DNA of 49,105 nucleotides from Gammaproteobacteria bacterium (GCA_030429175.1 JAUIDD010000017.1:1-49105), one strand, 5' to 3'; numbered from the stretch's first letter, positions 27,205-36,809 are shown. The notes: generated from the letters alone by a model not told the origin. A program made the numbers and translations.

Positions 27205-28438
27205 TTGGTTAGATCATTTTTTAAAGTTAGGTGTATCGACTGCAGATAAGCCTATTTCACGTCTACAGTATTTGGCTGATGCATTGAATATATGTCATCT
27301 AACCGGTACGCTGATTGCGGTTACTGGCACCAATGGTAAAGGGTCCACAGTTAAAGTACTCGAACAAATCTATACTGCTGCGGGCTATTCAGTTGCTGCA
27401 TTTACCTCGCCACATATTATTCAAATCAACGAACGTTTAACACTTAATGGTAAGCTTGTAGATGATGCGCTCTTGGTAGAAGCCTTGGCGGAAGTAGAGC
27501 GGTTGCGTGATCCAAATATACCAATGAGTTGGTATGACGCCGTTTATTTGGCGCTAGGGTATTGCGTACAACAATGGCAGCCTGAAGTGATATTACTCGA
27601 AGCGGGTGTGGGTGGTTTAAATGATTTTTCAAACTTGTTTGATAATGCCGCAAGTATGATTACTTCTATCGGTTTGGATCATCAAAGCTTGCTTGGTGAT
27701 ACTCGTGAAGAGATTGGTTTTCATAAGGCACATTTGGGACGTGCAGGGCGACCCTTAATCTGTGCTGATCCCAATATGCCAGAGACAGTAAGAACAGTTG
27801 CTATGAAACTAGGTGCAAAGTTGATTGATACACAGCAATATCATTTTGAACAAACAGGGAATACATGGCAATGGCAGTATGGTGATAGTGTTCTGAAAGA
27901 TTTACCACGGCCACCGTTAAAGCTATCAAATGTAGCAGCAGCATTGATGACGGTGATGTTGTTACAGTCTCAATTACCAGTAGCGCGCTTTGCAATTGAT
28001 AAAGGGTTATCTTTATCAAAATTGTCGGGACGATTCGAAGTGATGCAGCATAACTGCCAAATCGTATTAGACGTGGGACATAATGGCCATGCAATGGCAT
28101 GGTTAGCCAAACAGTTAGCGGATCAACCGGTCGCAGGGCAAACGTATATGTTATTTGCATTAGCGGACCATAAAGCATTGGCAAGCACGCTAAAGCCGAT
28201 GCAGGGTAGGGTGCATAGTTGGTATGTGGCACCACTACAGGGATGTGATTCATATAGTCCTACAAATATAGTAGGCGAACTACAAGCCCTCGGTGAAAAA
28301 AATTGTTATACTAACAGCAGCATAAGTCAGGCACTTGAGCTGCTGTTAGCGCAGGTGTCGCCGCAAGATCGCATTGTTGTTTGCGGTTCTTTTTTTGCGG
28401 TAAGTGAAGCGAAACAATTTTTAGGAAGGAGGTGCTAA
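27191..28438 (+). CDS. folC: Folylpolyglutamate / dihydrofolate synthase
   Basis: Adds glutamate residues to folates, and usually also makes dihydrofolate from dihydropteroate. The 415-residue Mur-ligase-fold protein has the P-loop [13 protein letters not shown], the folate-loop region [15 protein letters not shown] and the C-terminal domain starting near LSGRFEVMQ. The ATG at 27191 overlaps accD by 14 bases and gives the common SLNDWL opening; the frame is open to 27110. Its stop overlaps the dedD start (TAATG). Confidence 0.93.
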   Translation: MSLNDWLDHFLKLGVSTADKPISRLQYLADALNICHLTGTLIAVTGTNGKGSTVKVLEQIYTAAGYSVAAFTSPHIIQINERLTLNGKLVDDALLVEALAEVERLRDPNIPMSWYDAVYLALGYCVQQWQPEVILLEAGVGGLNDFSNLFDNAASMITSIGLDHQSLLGDTREEIGFHKAHLGRAGRPLICADPNMPETVRTVAMKLGAKLIDTQQYHFEQTGNTWQWQYGDSVLKDLPRPPLKLSNVAAALMTVMLLQSQLPVARFAIDKGLSLSKLSGRFEVMQHNCQIVLDVGHNGHAMAWLAKQLADQPVAGQTYMLFALADHKALASTLKPMQGRVHSWYVAPLQGCDSYSPTNIVGELQALGEKNCYTNSSISQALELLLAQVSPQDRIVVCGSFFAVSEAKQFLGRRC

Positions 28439-29124
28439 TGGAAGCGCAATTAAAACAACGTATCGTCGGTGCAATCGTAATTGTGTGTGTGCTTGCGATT
28501 TTCTTACCGGTATTACTACACAAGCCAAAACCAATTGTCACTCAAAAAATGTCGATGAATATTCCTAAGCCTGAACCGGTATCGCAGATGTCATTGCAGA
28601 TAGCGAAACAGGATCCGCCACAAGCGATCGAAGCGACACAACAAACGGCATCTGTACAATCACCTCCCATGCATGCTGAAGAAGGTGAAGATATTGCTGA
28701 TAAGCCGCATCAAGTGATGGCACCACCCGTCCAAGATAAACAGATAGCGCATAACGTGCAAAAAACACATTTAAATCCAACTAAAAAAGCAATCACACAT
28801 ACTTCGCATCATAAGGCAGTCGTGCATCACCCACATAATCGTAAAAAAATTAATACTAAGATGTTACAAGCTGCTATAGACACACCTGATGCATGGGTGG
28901 TGCAATTGGCGAGTTTTGCGGATAAAAACAATGCCTATCAGCTAGTTAAGCGTTTGCGTAAATCAGGCTTTGAAGCTTATATGCGTACCAGTCACGTCCA
29001 CGGGCACGTAATTAACCGCGTCTTTGTCGGGCCTGAGATTAAAAAACATGATATGCAGCAAATTAAGAGCAGATTAAATCGAAAATTTCATTTACACGGC
29101 GTCGTGAAAAGGTATCATGTCTAG
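28438..29124 (+). CDS. dedD: SPOR domain cell-division protein (DedD-like)
   Basis: A 228-residue bitopic membrane protein. The N-terminus is cytoplasmic with a transmembrane helix at about residues 8-25; a long disordered Gln/Pro/His-rich linker (about 30-140, with several His pairs) leads to a C-terminal SPOR domain from AWVVQLASFADKNNAYQL to the end. SPOR domains bind denuded septal peptidoglycan and bring the protein to the division site. The ATG at 28438 has a strong AAGGAGG site. Position after folC and before cvpA is the classical dedD locus. Confidence 0.88.
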   Translation: MEAQLKQRIVGAIVIVCVLAIFLPVLLHKPKPIVTQKMSMNIPKPEPVSQMSLQIAKQDPPQAIEATQQTASVQSPPMHAEEGEDIADKPHQVMAPPVQDKQIAHNVQKTHLNPTKKAITHTSHHKAVVHHPHNRKKINTKMLQAAIDTPDAWVVQLASFADKNNAYQLVKRLRKSGFEAYMRTSHVHGHVINRVFVGPEIKKHDMQQIKSRLNRKFHLHGVVKRYHV

Positions 29125-29147
29125 TCTTTAAGTAACGGGGAATGATC

Positions 29148-29675
29148 ATGACTGGTATTCCATGGCTAGCGTTGAATTGGTTTGACTATGTAATTGTTAC
29201 TATCGTGTTATTTTCGATGATTTTAAGCTTCTTTCGTGGCTTTGTTAGAGAAGCGTTATCTTTTACGATTTGGTTAGGTGGTTTATTTGTCGCCTTTAAA
29301 TTTGCCCCTATTTTGCAGCAACATATTTATGATGCAACACAGTGGATGGTGATGAGCTATATCATTGGCTTTGGGGTATTGTTTATGTCGGTGTGGATGG
29401 TGGGCTTGTTGCTTAATCTGGCGATGCGACCGATTGTATCGCGTATTGGTGTTGGACCTGCTGATCGTTTGTTAGGCCTGTTTTTTGGTGGCTTACGTGG
29501 TTTGTTATTTGTATCGATCGCGATTTTATTGCTGAATATGTCGTCTTATCGAGATGCGAGAATTGTTCAGTCATCACAGCTGTTGCCACGTTTCGATGGT
29601 ATCGTGCACAAGTTAGATACGTATGTGCCTCAGCATATTGAGAAATCAATTCATCTTGTTATGGGAGAGTATTAG
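29148..29675 (+). CDS. cvpA: CvpA family membrane protein
   Basis: Inner-membrane protein of 175 residues, with hydrophobic segments near residues 10-30, 38-55, 70-95 and 110-130. The FRGFVREALSF motif after the first segment is typical of CvpA. In E. coli the gene is needed for colicin V production, but the molecular role is unsettled. Of two nearby ATGs (29142 and 29148), the second has a proper seven-base gap from GGGG. It directly precedes purF, as in many gammaproteobacteria. Confidence 0.92.
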   Translation: MTGIPWLALNWFDYVIVTIVLFSMILSFFRGFVREALSFTIWLGGLFVAFKFAPILQQHIYDATQWMVMSYIIGFGVLFMSVWMVGLLLNLAMRPIVSRIGVGPADRLLGLFFGGLRGLLFVSIAILLLNMSSYRDARIVQSSQLLPRFDGIVHKLDTYVPQHIEKSIHLVMGEY

Positions 29676-29678
29676 GTT

Positions 29679-31211
29679 ATGTGTGGTATTGTTGGTGTGC
29701 TCGCGCACACGCCGGTCAGTCAAGAAATTTATGACGCATTAACGATTATCCAACATCGTGGTCAAGATGCAGCAGGTATCATGACCTGTGACAATAACCG
29801 TATTGCGTTGCGCAAGTCTAATGGCTTGGTGCGTGATGCGATTCGCAAAAATCATATGCTGCAATTACGCGGTAATATGGGTATTGGGCATGTGCGTTAC
29901 CCAACAGCAGGCACAGAAAGTGCTGCTGAATCCCAGCCATTTTATGTGAATTCACCTTATGGTATTGGCTTTGTGCATAATGGTAATCTGATTAACGATG
30001 AGGAACTGGCACAAAACCTCCAAGAATCCGACTTACGCCATCTGAATACCAGCTCTGATTCAGAAGTATTATTAAACGTATTGGCCTATGAACTACAGCG
30101 TGTTGGTGGCGCACATCTATCGGTACAGTCGTTGTTTTCAGCAATGCGCTCTGTGTATGCGCGTGTGTCTGGTGCTTTTGCGGGTTTGGCGATGATTTGT
30201 GGTTATGGAATTTTAGCATTTCGTGATCCATTTGGTATTCGCCCACTGGTTTATGGCAAGCGTGAAACGGCAACAGGTACCGATTATATGGTTGCTTCAG
30301 AAACCATTGCGCTCGATGTTCTTGGTTATAAGTTAATTGGCGATGTTGCACCAGGTGAGGCAATCTTTATCGATCTTGATGGCAAGATTCATCGAAAAGT
30401 TTGTGCTAAGCATGTTGAACATGCACCTTGTATTTTCGAATATATTTACCTGTCTCGTCCTGATAGCGTCATCGATAGAATTCCAGTGTATAAATCACGC
30501 TTAAATATGGGCACACGTTTAGCTGAAAAAATTCTTCGCGAACGCCCTGATCATGATATTGATGTAGTCATTCCTATTCCCGATACTAGTCGTACTTCTG
30601 CGTTTGCTTTGGCACAGAAGTTGGGTGTTAATTATTCTGAAGGCTTTGTTAAAAATCGTTATATTGGCCGCACATTTATTATGCCAGAGCAAGGGTTGCG
30701 ACGTACTTCGGTGCGCCTTAAGTTAAATGCGATAAAAGCTGAATTTAAAGATAAAAACGTGTTATTAGTTGATGATTCAATCGTGCGTGGCACGACATCT
30801 GGTGAAATCATCCAAATGGCGCGCGATGTGGGGGCGAAAAAAGTATATTTTGCATCAGCTGCACCTGAAGTGCGTTATCCTAATGTGTATGGTATCGATA
30901 TGCCAAATGCTAAAGAGCTTGTTGCACATGGACGTACGCTTTCACAAATTACCACTAAAATAGGCGCTGATTGGTTAATCTATCAAGATCTCGATGATGT
31001 TTATGCTGCAATAAATGACGCGGCTAAAACTGATACCGATAAAATTGCCCAATTTGAAGATTCTATTTTTACAGGTAAGTATATTACAGGGGATATTGAT
31101 GAAGCTTATTTGACTCATCTGGCTGATGCGCGGGGTGAGCATTCGAAACAAAAATCACAAGGTGAATGTGATGAAGTGAGTTGCTTTGTCCAAACAGATG
31201 AAGGTGCATAA
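29679..31211 (+). CDS. purF: Amidophosphoribosyltransferase
   Basis: First committed enzyme of purine synthesis: makes 5-phosphoribosylamine from PRPP and glutamine. The 510-residue protein begins MCGIVGV, exposing the Cys2 nucleophile of the class II glutaminase domain, with HVRYPTAG and GFVHNGNL further on. The PRPP motif is [14 protein letters not shown], and the iron-sulfur cysteines of the B. subtilis type are not evident. Starts three bases after cvpA and ends one base before a LysR-type gene. Confidence 0.97.
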   Translation: MCGIVGVLAHTPVSQEIYDALTIIQHRGQDAAGIMTCDNNRIALRKSNGLVRDAIRKNHMLQLRGNMGIGHVRYPTAGTESAAESQPFYVNSPYGIGFVHNGNLINDEELAQNLQESDLRHLNTSSDSEVLLNVLAYELQRVGGAHLSVQSLFSAMRSVYARVSGAFAGLAMICGYGILAFRDPFGIRPLVYGKRETATGTDYMVASETIALDVLGYKLIGDVAPGEAIFIDLDGKIHRKVCAKHVEHAPCIFEYIYLSRPDSVIDRIPVYKSRLNMGTRLAEKILRERPDHDIDVVIPIPDTSRTSAFALAQKLGVNYSEGFVKNRYIGRTFIMPEQGLRRTSVRLKLNAIKAEFKDKNVLLVDDSIVRGTTSGEIIQMARDVGAKKVYFASAAPEVRYPNVYGIDMPNAKELVAHGRTLSQITTKIGADWLIYQDLDDVYAAINDAAKTDTDKIAQFEDSIFTGKYITGDIDEAYLTHLADARGEHSKQKSQGECDEVSCFVQTDEGA

Positions 31212-31212
31212 T

Positions 31213-32160
31213 ATGACGACAAAAAGTCAAAATATCATTCCTGATATCGAACATATCATGACTTTTATCAAAGTTGTAGAGCTGGGTAGTTTTACTTCGG
31301 CGGCCTATGATTTAGGTGTTTCGAAGTCGGTAGTGAGTAAGCATGTATCATCTCTTGAAGAAGCACTACACTCGAGATTATTAAAGCGCACGACACGTAA
31401 ATTAAGTATTACCGATGTTGGTAAGGTTTTTTACGAACAAGTTAAAAATATCCCCTACGAGATTCAGCATGCACAGCAAGCGATTCAGCCGTTTAATGAT
31501 GAGCCAAATGGATTACTAACAGTTATTGCGCCAGCCAACTTTCTTCCATCACTCAAAGAGGAGGTGGTACCCCAATATTTATTAAAATATCCAAAGATCA
31601 ATTTAAACTTACGCGGTGTTAGGCCAGTTATAAATTATATTAACGAAGAATTTGATGTGATTATATTGTGGAAATTATCTCATGTTGATTTTCCTGATTA
31701 CAATATGGTGGCGGTGAAACTGTTTTCTATGCCCGTTGGTATTTACGCAACCCCCGAATATCTTGCAGCGCATGGTACACCACAATACCCAGATGATTTG
31801 TTAAAACATGATTGTTTTTCATCGACAGGTCGACGTTGGCCATTTCGCCAGGCAGATGGTTCGGTTTACTATATTAATGTTGATGGGCGTCTACGTAGTA
31901 AGAGTGATGATATTATTCATGCTGCCTGTGTGAATGGGGTGGGTATTGCCTATTCTTATCCATTTTTGTTCCAGCAAGAACTAGAAAGTGGCAGGGTGAA
32001 GCAGCTTCTAAAAGACTATACTCATATTCATATCGAAATATATGCGTTTTATCATCCAACTTCATTTATGCCGCCAAAGATTTCTGCTTTTAATGAAGCT
32101 CTAAAAAGCTATTATCATTCACGCCAAGAAGAAATTTTAATGCGTGGCAGATCTGATTAA
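31213..32160 (+). CDS. LysR family transcriptional regulator
   Basis: A 315-residue LysR-type regulator. The N-terminal winged helix-turn-helix spans about residues 12-68, with GSFTSAAYDLGVSKSVVSKHVSSLE and the RLLKRTTRKLSIT wing; the rest forms the substrate-binding-like sensor domain. The ATG at 31213 is one base after the purF stop, with GAAGG upstream inside purF. Its location in the purF transcript is unusual, as most LysR genes are divergent from targets. The effector is unknown. It most resembles the CrgA/DsdC-like broad group and cannot be narrowed further. Confidence 0.9.
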   Translation: MTTKSQNIIPDIEHIMTFIKVVELGSFTSAAYDLGVSKSVVSKHVSSLEEALHSRLLKRTTRKLSITDVGKVFYEQVKNIPYEIQHAQQAIQPFNDEPNGLLTVIAPANFLPSLKEEVVPQYLLKYPKINLNLRGVRPVINYINEEFDVIILWKLSHVDFPDYNMVAVKLFSMPVGIYATPEYLAAHGTPQYPDDLLKHDCFSSTGRRWPFRQADGSVYYINVDGRLRSKSDDIIHAACVNGVGIAYSYPFLFQQELESGRVKQLLKDYTHIHIEIYAFYHPTSFMPPKISAFNEALKSYYHSRQEEILMRGRSD

Positions 32161-32243
32161 AATTTACACAAAACTCCAATAATAGCGAGATTTAAGCTCA
32201 AGTCAGCTAACCGAATCTGCCCTCAATATGTTAGACTGCGCCG

Positions 32244-33224
32244 ATGAAAATCAGTCGAAAAATATCTATCGCGCCAATGATGGACTGTACAGACCGTCAT
32301 TTTCGTTATTTTATGCGTCTGATCACCCGGCATACTTTGTTCTATAGTGAAATGCTAACGGCACAGGCGGTAATACATGGTGATCGTGATCGTTTGCTTG
32401 GGTTTAGTATTGAAGAGGGGCCGGTAGCATTGCAGCTTGGCGGTAGTGACCCAAAAACTTTAGCCGAAGCAGCACGTATTGGTGAGCAATATGGGTATGC
32501 TGAGATAAATCTCAATGTGGGATGTCCGAGTGATCGTGTACAGGCAGGTCGCATTGGTGTGTGCCTGATGAAAGAGCCTGAGTTGGTAGCTGATTGTTTG
32601 CGTGTGATGCAAAGGGCTGTCACGTTACCGGTAACACTGAAGACACGCCTTGGTGTAGATGAGCTTGATAATTACGAATATCTTAAAATGTTTATACGCC
32701 AGATTGAAGATGTGGGTTGTAAAAGTATCACACTACATGCACGTAAGGCGTGGTTAAAAGGATTAAGTCCGCGTGACAACAGAAACATACCGCCACTCAA
32801 CTATGAGCGTGTCTATCAAATCAAACAAGACTTTCCTGAATTAGAAATTATTATCAATGGTGGTATTAAGACCTTAGCTGAGGTTTCCCATCATTTGGAT
32901 TATGTTAATGGCGTCATGATAGGGCGCGAAGCATATAGTAATCCCTATTTATTTGCCGATGTAGATCGACAATTTTTTAGCGCAACGGAAACACCTCTGA
33001 CCCAGAGAGAATGGGTTTTATCTTATTTAAATTATATACACGAACAGCATGCTTTGGGCGTGCCGATGCGCAGTTTAATGCGATTTTTGGTGGGACTGTT
33101 TAAGGGGAAGTCAGGCTCAAGATTGTGGCGTCGTCACTTAAGTGAGTATGGTCATGACGTGGATGTGGTCACACAAGCATTATGTTTTGTGGATCAAGTA
33201 ACTTATATGGACCCACCGAAGTAA
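32244..33224 (+). CDS. dusA: tRNA-dihydrouridine(20/20a) synthase
   Basis: FMN enzyme reducing uridines 20 and 20a in the tRNA D-loop. The 326-residue protein shows SIAPMMDCTDRHFR, the EMLTAQAVIHGDR segment, VALQLGGSDP, the catalytic cysteine in NVGCPSDRVQAG and the DusA-specific KAWLKGLSPRDNR. No Shine-Dalgarno sequence lies before the ATG. Its end overlaps the convergent pterin synthase gene by 22 bases. Confidence 0.95.
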   Translation: MKISRKISIAPMMDCTDRHFRYFMRLITRHTLFYSEMLTAQAVIHGDRDRLLGFSIEEGPVALQLGGSDPKTLAEAARIGEQYGYAEINLNVGCPSDRVQAGRIGVCLMKEPELVADCLRVMQRAVTLPVTLKTRLGVDELDNYEYLKMFIRQIEDVGCKSITLHARKAWLKGLSPRDNRNIPPLNYERVYQIKQDFPELEIIINGGIKTLAEVSHHLDYVNGVMIGREAYSNPYLFADVDRQFFSATETPLTQREWVLSYLNYIHEQHALGVPMRSLMRFLVGLFKGKSGSRLWRRHLSEYGHDVDVVTQALCFVDQVTYMDPPK

Positions 33225-33622
33225 GTGCAATAGTTTGTTTTGGTTTCGTGTAGTGTGATCTTATATAGCAGTGTTTTTAGGGATGTTTGAGATAAAAGAT
33301 CCCAAAATACGATTGCGATATTTTCGACTGTGGGGACAAGATTTTTAAAGTGCTTGTGATCATGGTTAAGGTGCGTGTGGTCAAACCGATCGCAGATTTC
33401 TTGCTCAATAATTTTTTTAACATCGGTTAGATTTGCTACCATGCCTGTTACAGGGTCTACTTCGCCTTTAAGTGTGACTTCTAGTGTGTAGTTATGACCA
33501 TGGCCATTTTTGTTATTGCATTTAGCGTAAACTTTTAGGTTTTCTTCATTCGACAGTTGTGTGCTATGGAGTCTATGAGCAGCATTAAAATGAACTATCT
33601 TGGTGATATAGGCAGTCGGCAT
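33203..33622 (-). CDS. 6-pyruvoyl-tetrahydropterin synthase / QueD family protein
   Basis: A 139-residue T-fold enzyme acting on dihydroneopterin triphosphate. The zinc histidines are in FNAAHRL and GHGHNY, the catalytic cysteine in KCNNKNGHGHN, the Asp-His pair in RFDHTHLN and the pterin-anchoring glutamate in HETKTN. The CNNxNGHGHNY spacing and the EENLK and DPVTGMVANLTD stretches resemble animal 6-pyruvoyl-tetrahydropterin synthase more than E. coli QueD, whose loop is shorter. Its product could be pyruvoyl-tetrahydropterin or carboxytetrahydropterin (queuosine route). It lies three bases after the SDR gene in the same operon. Confidence 0.85.
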   Translation of the reverse strand: MPTAYITKIVHFNAAHRLHSTQLSNEENLKVYAKCNNKNGHGHNYTLEVTLKGEVDPVTGMVANLTDVKKIIEQEICDRFDHTHLNHDHKHFKNLVPTVENIAIVFWDLLSQTSLKTLLYKITLHETKTNYCTYFGGSI

Positions 33623-33625
33623 AGC

Positions 33626-34330
33626 TTATCCGTTACAAAAAACTTCATAGGTGGTGCCACTATGTGCACCTAGGCTTTCTGGATCACAAAATAAACGAAT
33701 AATCTTGGCGATTTGCAGCGCTTCTGCACCTTTAGAGTAGAAGTGTGGGAAGTTGTTCTTGAGCATTTGTGTATTCACAGCACCAGGTGCTACACAGTTT
33801 ACGTTGATATTATACTCTTTGCCTTCGACGGCGAGCGATTCAGTCAGTCCAACCACTGCCATTTTTGCGGCGACATAAGCGCTTGTGCCTTTAAATTTTT
33901 CAACAAAGCGTATGCCTGCAAGGGAGCTTAGATTCACAATGTGATTACGGTTGGTATTTTGTGACATATATTCAAATGCCTTATGGCAGCATAGAAATGT
34001 GGCTTTTAGGTTAGCATTGATGATGTGATCCCATTGTGCCTCAGTCATATCTAGAAAGTTTTTTTGCTCAAGGTGGCCTGCATTGTTGATGCAGATATCG
34101 ATTTGACCGAAAGCGTCATAGGCAGTTTTAAAGAGTCGATCTACATCTTGAGATTGGCTGACATCTGCTTTTAGTGCAATAACATTGTTAGCGTTGATTT
34201 GCTTGCGGGCATTTTGTATTTCTTGTTCGTTTCGAGAACATATAACGATATTATTGCCATGATGTGCGAGAAGATCAGCAGTCGCGAGACCTATGCCGCG
34301 ACTGCCGCCAGTGATAATGGCAGTTTTGAT
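33626..34330 (-). CDS. Short-chain dehydrogenase/reductase with ATC start
   Basis: A 234-residue classical SDR. The cofactor motif TGGSRGIGLAT begins at residue 7, followed by INNAG, the catalytic serine in NLSSLAG and the YVAAK motif. No ATG, GTG, TTG or CTG lies between the in-frame TAA just upstream and the glycine-rich loop. The codon where the family's Met-Lys-Thr-Ala start belongs is ATC (34330-34328), overlapping the rpmE stop as TAATC, like a TAATG junction. It may start at ATC or ATA, or have lost its ATG; the first ATG (34048) would remove the cofactor loop. Next to a pterin synthase, a pteridine reductase role is possible. Confidence 0.8.
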   Translation of the reverse strand: MKTAIITGGSRGIGLATADLLAHHGNNIVICSRNEQEIQNARKQINANNVIALKADVSQSQDVDRLFKTAYDAFGQIDICINNAGHLEQKNFLDMTEAQWDHIINANLKATFLCCHKAFEYMSQNTNRNHIVNLSSLAGIRFVEKFKGTSAYVAAKMAVVGLTESLAVEGKEYNINVNCVAPGAVNTQMLKNNFPHFYSKGAEALQIAKIIRLFCDPESLGAHSGTTYEVFCNG

Positions 34331-34566
34331 TATTGATCTTCTTGATTAGCAGCTTTTTTAGTGCTGCGTTTGCCGTATTTTTGACGGAATTTGTCGATAC
34401 GACCAGCGGTATCAATCATTTTCTGTTGACCAGTAAAGAATGGGTGACATTTTGAACAAATATCAACATGGAGGTCACGACCTAGTGTTGAACCTGTTTT
34501 AAACGCGTGGCCACAGCTACAAGTTACTGTTATTTCATCATATTTTGGGTGGATCTCGGCCTTCAT
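34330..34566 (-). CDS. rpmE: 50S ribosomal protein L31
   Basis: Zinc-binding large-subunit ribosomal protein. The 78-residue product begins [19 protein letters not shown] and keeps the cysteines of the zinc form (CSC and CSKC), so it is the C+ type rather than a zinc-independent paralogue. It ends in a basic tail rich in Lys and Gln. AGGAG lies before the ATG at 34566; the frame is open to 34623. Confidence 0.96.
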   Translation of the reverse strand: MKAEIHPKYDEITVTCSCGHAFKTGSTLGRDLHVDICSKCHPFFTGQQKMIDTAGRIDKFRQKYGKRSTKKAANQEDQ

Positions 34567-34594
34567 AAGTGCTCCTGATTCTCTAAAATAGCGC

Positions 34595-34623
34595 ACTATA
34601 TACCAGTTCTTACGCTTTAGCAA
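34595..34623 (-). promoter_or_regulatory. Predicted sigma-70 promoter of rpmE operon
   Basis: On the minus strand TTGCTA (34623-34618) and TATAGT (34600-34595) are 17 bases apart. Initiation would fall near 34588, about 22 bases before the rpmE ATG. It would drive rpmE, the SDR and the pterin synthase. Confidence 0.65.
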
Positions 34624-34654
34624 CTACCATGTAGTACAAGTTTCGATCTTGGAA

Positions 34655-34663
34655 TGGTACAAT
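34655..34663 (+). promoter_or_regulatory. Extended -10 element upstream of MFS gene
   Basis: TGGTACAAT is an extended -10 box (TGn then TACAAT) with no clear -35 box. The predicted start near 34670 leaves about 30 bases before the MFS ATG. Confidence 0.4.
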
Positions 34664-34701
34664 ATTTGACGATCTTTTGATGCTAACAAGGAAGCAAGCA
34701 T

Positions 34702-36030
34702 ATGGATATGATCAAAGAATCAGAGCATCTTTCAGCCGATCAACCAGGGTGGACAAAACGTACAGCAATATTTATTTGTGCTGTCGGCATGCTTTTCTAT
34801 TTTTACGAGTTTGTTTTGCGTATTTCACCGAGTGTCATGTCGAAGCAATTGATACAAGCATACCATATGAACCCAACGTCCTTTGGTAATCTTTCGGCCA
34901 TTTATTATTATGTCTACGCACCGATGCAATTATTGGTTGGTATTTTATTAGATCGCTATGGTACTAAGCGTCTGTTAGTTATTGCAGCACTTGTGTCTGC
35001 AGTGGGCGGTTACTTTTTTGCCAATGGCTATTCAATGGTGTTAGCCGATCTTGGCCGTTTTATGGTTGGCTTTGGTTCATCGTTTGCGTTTATCGGCGTA
35101 TTAAAATTAATTACTGTCTGGTTAAGGCCGCGCCGTTTCGCTTTTGCCTCCGGTATGGTCGTGGTGATGGGGATGCTGGGAGGTATGTTTGGAGATGTGA
35201 TTTTAAGTGTTGTAATGCGCTTTGAAGGTTGGCGTTTAACTTGTTATTGGGTTTCAGCTGTTGGTATTATAATTGCATTTATTTTATGTCTCAGTTTGCG
35301 TGATCATCCAAAGCCGGCTGATAGCCTCGAAAAGGTTTCTACTGAACGTTTTGTCGTCGAATGCTTGCGTCTCTTGCGTAATCGTCAAATCTGGTTAAAT
35401 GGTTTGATTGGTTGTTTGTTATATATGCCGATCTTGGGTTTTGCTGAGACATGGCAAATTCCTTATCTTGCCTATGTGATGAACTATCAACACATGGATG
35501 CCGCATTGGCAGCAGCGACGGTCTTTTGTGGTTGTGCAGTCGCTGCACCAATTGTCGGCTGGATTTCGGATACGATTCAACAGCGACGCCTACCCTTAAC
35601 CATCGGCGCTGTGATTGCAACAATATTGATGAGTTATGTGCTATATATGCCTGAGATTAGCAAGGTAACGATGTATGTATTGTTATTTCTTTATGGTATG
35701 GCTACCAGTGTTTATATTCTGACATTTGCAGTTAGTCGTGATTTAAGTCCACCGGCTTTATCGGGAACTGCATTTGCCATTACGAATATGTTGGTTGCGA
35801 TGTCAGGTTTGTCAGTACTCTTTATCGGTACGATGATTGAATCAGCCTGGCAAAATGTTGGCACGATTGGTCTGCATAATTATGGCGTCAGTGCTTTTCA
35901 AATTGCCTTTATGATTTTCCCGATTGCTTTGGTGATTGCCGTACTGTTAACGTTCTTTCTTGATGAAACTTATTGTCGGCGCAAGCCTACTATTGAGACG
36001 CTTGAGTCAGCGCATAATGTTGATACTTAG
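34702..36030 (+). CDS. MFS family transporter
   Basis: A 442-residue inner-membrane transporter with about 12 predicted helices, grouped six and six around a cytoplasmic loop near residues 205-230. The first-loop motif appears as LLDRYGTKRLL between helices 2 and 3, the signature of the major facilitator superfamily. The start has AAGGAAG seven bases upstream; a second in-frame ATG lies two codons later. The substrate is not recognisable; similar proteins occur in many Legionellales. The end overlaps the convergent BolA gene by 24 bases. Confidence 0.9.
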   Translation: MDMIKESEHLSADQPGWTKRTAIFICAVGMLFYFYEFVLRISPSVMSKQLIQAYHMNPTSFGNLSAIYYYVYAPMQLLVGILLDRYGTKRLLVIAALVSAVGGYFFANGYSMVLADLGRFMVGFGSSFAFIGVLKLITVWLRPRRFAFASGMVVVMGMLGGMFGDVILSVVMRFEGWRLTCYWVSAVGIIIAFILCLSLRDHPKPADSLEKVSTERFVVECLRLLRNRQIWLNGLIGCLLYMPILGFAETWQIPYLAYVMNYQHMDAALAAATVFCGCAVAAPIVGWISDTIQQRRLPLTIGAVIATILMSYVLYMPEISKVTMYVLLFLYGMATSVYILTFAVSRDLSPPALSGTAFAITNMLVAMSGLSVLFIGTMIESAWQNVGTIGLHNYGVSAFQIAFMIFPIALVIAVLLTFFLDETYCRRKPTIETLESAHNVDT

Positions 36031-36267
36031 GGCATGAATATCTGTTTGCATAAGATCACCGAGTGCCTGATAGATTGTCCGATGCACCTCAATATCACTT
36101 TTCCCTTTAAAGCTATCAGCCGCAATATTAACTGTAAAATGCCCCATGCCCATTTGTGCGCCAGCGTGGCCAATGTGTTTTGCGCTATCATCGATAACGC
36201 TTAATTGGCTTGGGTTGAGTGTTTGTAGTCGTTGGGTAATGCACTCTATGCGTTTATGATTGTTCAT
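36007..36267 (-). CDS. BolA family protein
   Basis: An 86-residue BolA-fold protein, a family that works with monothiol glutaredoxins in iron-sulfur handling. Conserved elements are the N-terminal helix with RLQTLNPSQLSVIDDSAKH, the GHAG-containing loop, the F(T)VNI strand and the IEVHRTIYQALGDLM helix with its histidine. The start overlaps the yciB stop by four bases (ATGA), so the pair is co-transcribed. Confidence 0.93.
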   Translation of the reverse strand: MNNHKRIECITQRLQTLNPSQLSVIDDSAKHIGHAGAQMGMGHFTVNIAADSFKGKSDIEVHRTIYQALGDLMQTDIHALSINIMR

Positions 36268-36809
36268 GGGTTAGTAGTATTTTCCTTAGGCATATGGCGT
36301 GCCATATAAATCCCTTGAAAGACCATAAAAATAATCGATAATCCAATACAGCCGATTAATTTAAAATAAACCCAAACGTCAGTGCTATAGTTGTAGATTA
36401 CATAAATGTTAAGCGCGCCTAGGAACAAAAAGAACAATCCCCACGAAATATTCAGGCGTTGCCAGACGAAATTTGGCAGGGTGATCTTAGTGCCAAGTAA
36501 TTTTTGCAGGATTGGGGTTTTGGCAAAATAATGGCTTCCAATAAACAAGCCAGATAAAACCCAATAAGCAATTGTTGGTTTCCATTTAATAAAGATGCCT
36601 TTATGTAAAATGAGAGTTGCAGCACCAAGCACCCAGATAATTAAAGCTAATCGCAACGAGAATTTATCCCATTTACCATCACGCCAACGATGAAAGAGCA
36701 GCTGTAACGCTGATCCGCCCATGATCACCGCAGTCGCGACGTACAGCCCCCATAATTTGTAGGCAATAAAAAAGGCAATAATAATAATAAAATCAAATAT
36801 AAAACGCAT
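36264..36809 (-). CDS. yciB: YciB / septation protein A family membrane protein
   Basis: Inner-membrane protein of 181 residues with five or six hydrophobic segments. The opening MRFIFDFIIIIAFFIAYK, the WKPTIAYWVLSGLFIGS stretch and LNISWGLFFLFLGALNIYV are typical of YciB (also called IspZ or IspA), linked to septation and envelope upkeep. It precedes a BolA gene, an arrangement also seen elsewhere in gammaproteobacteria. No clear ribosome site: the bases before the ATG are AT/C-rich. Confidence 0.94.
   Translation of the reverse strand: MRFIFDFIIIIAFFIAYKLWGLYVATAVIMGGSALQLLFHRWRDGKWDKFSLRLALIIWVLGAATLILHKGIFIKWKPTIAYWVLSGLFIGSHYFAKTPILQKLLGTKITLPNFVWQRLNISWGLFFLFLGALNIYVIYNYSTDVWVYFKLIGCIGLSIIFMVFQGIYMARHMPKENTTNP

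Noticed and set aside
32208-32243. Leaderless dusA promoter
   Set aside because: TAGACT lies at a suitable distance from the ATG, but no -35 box is present at 16-18 bases, so the promoter is not supported.
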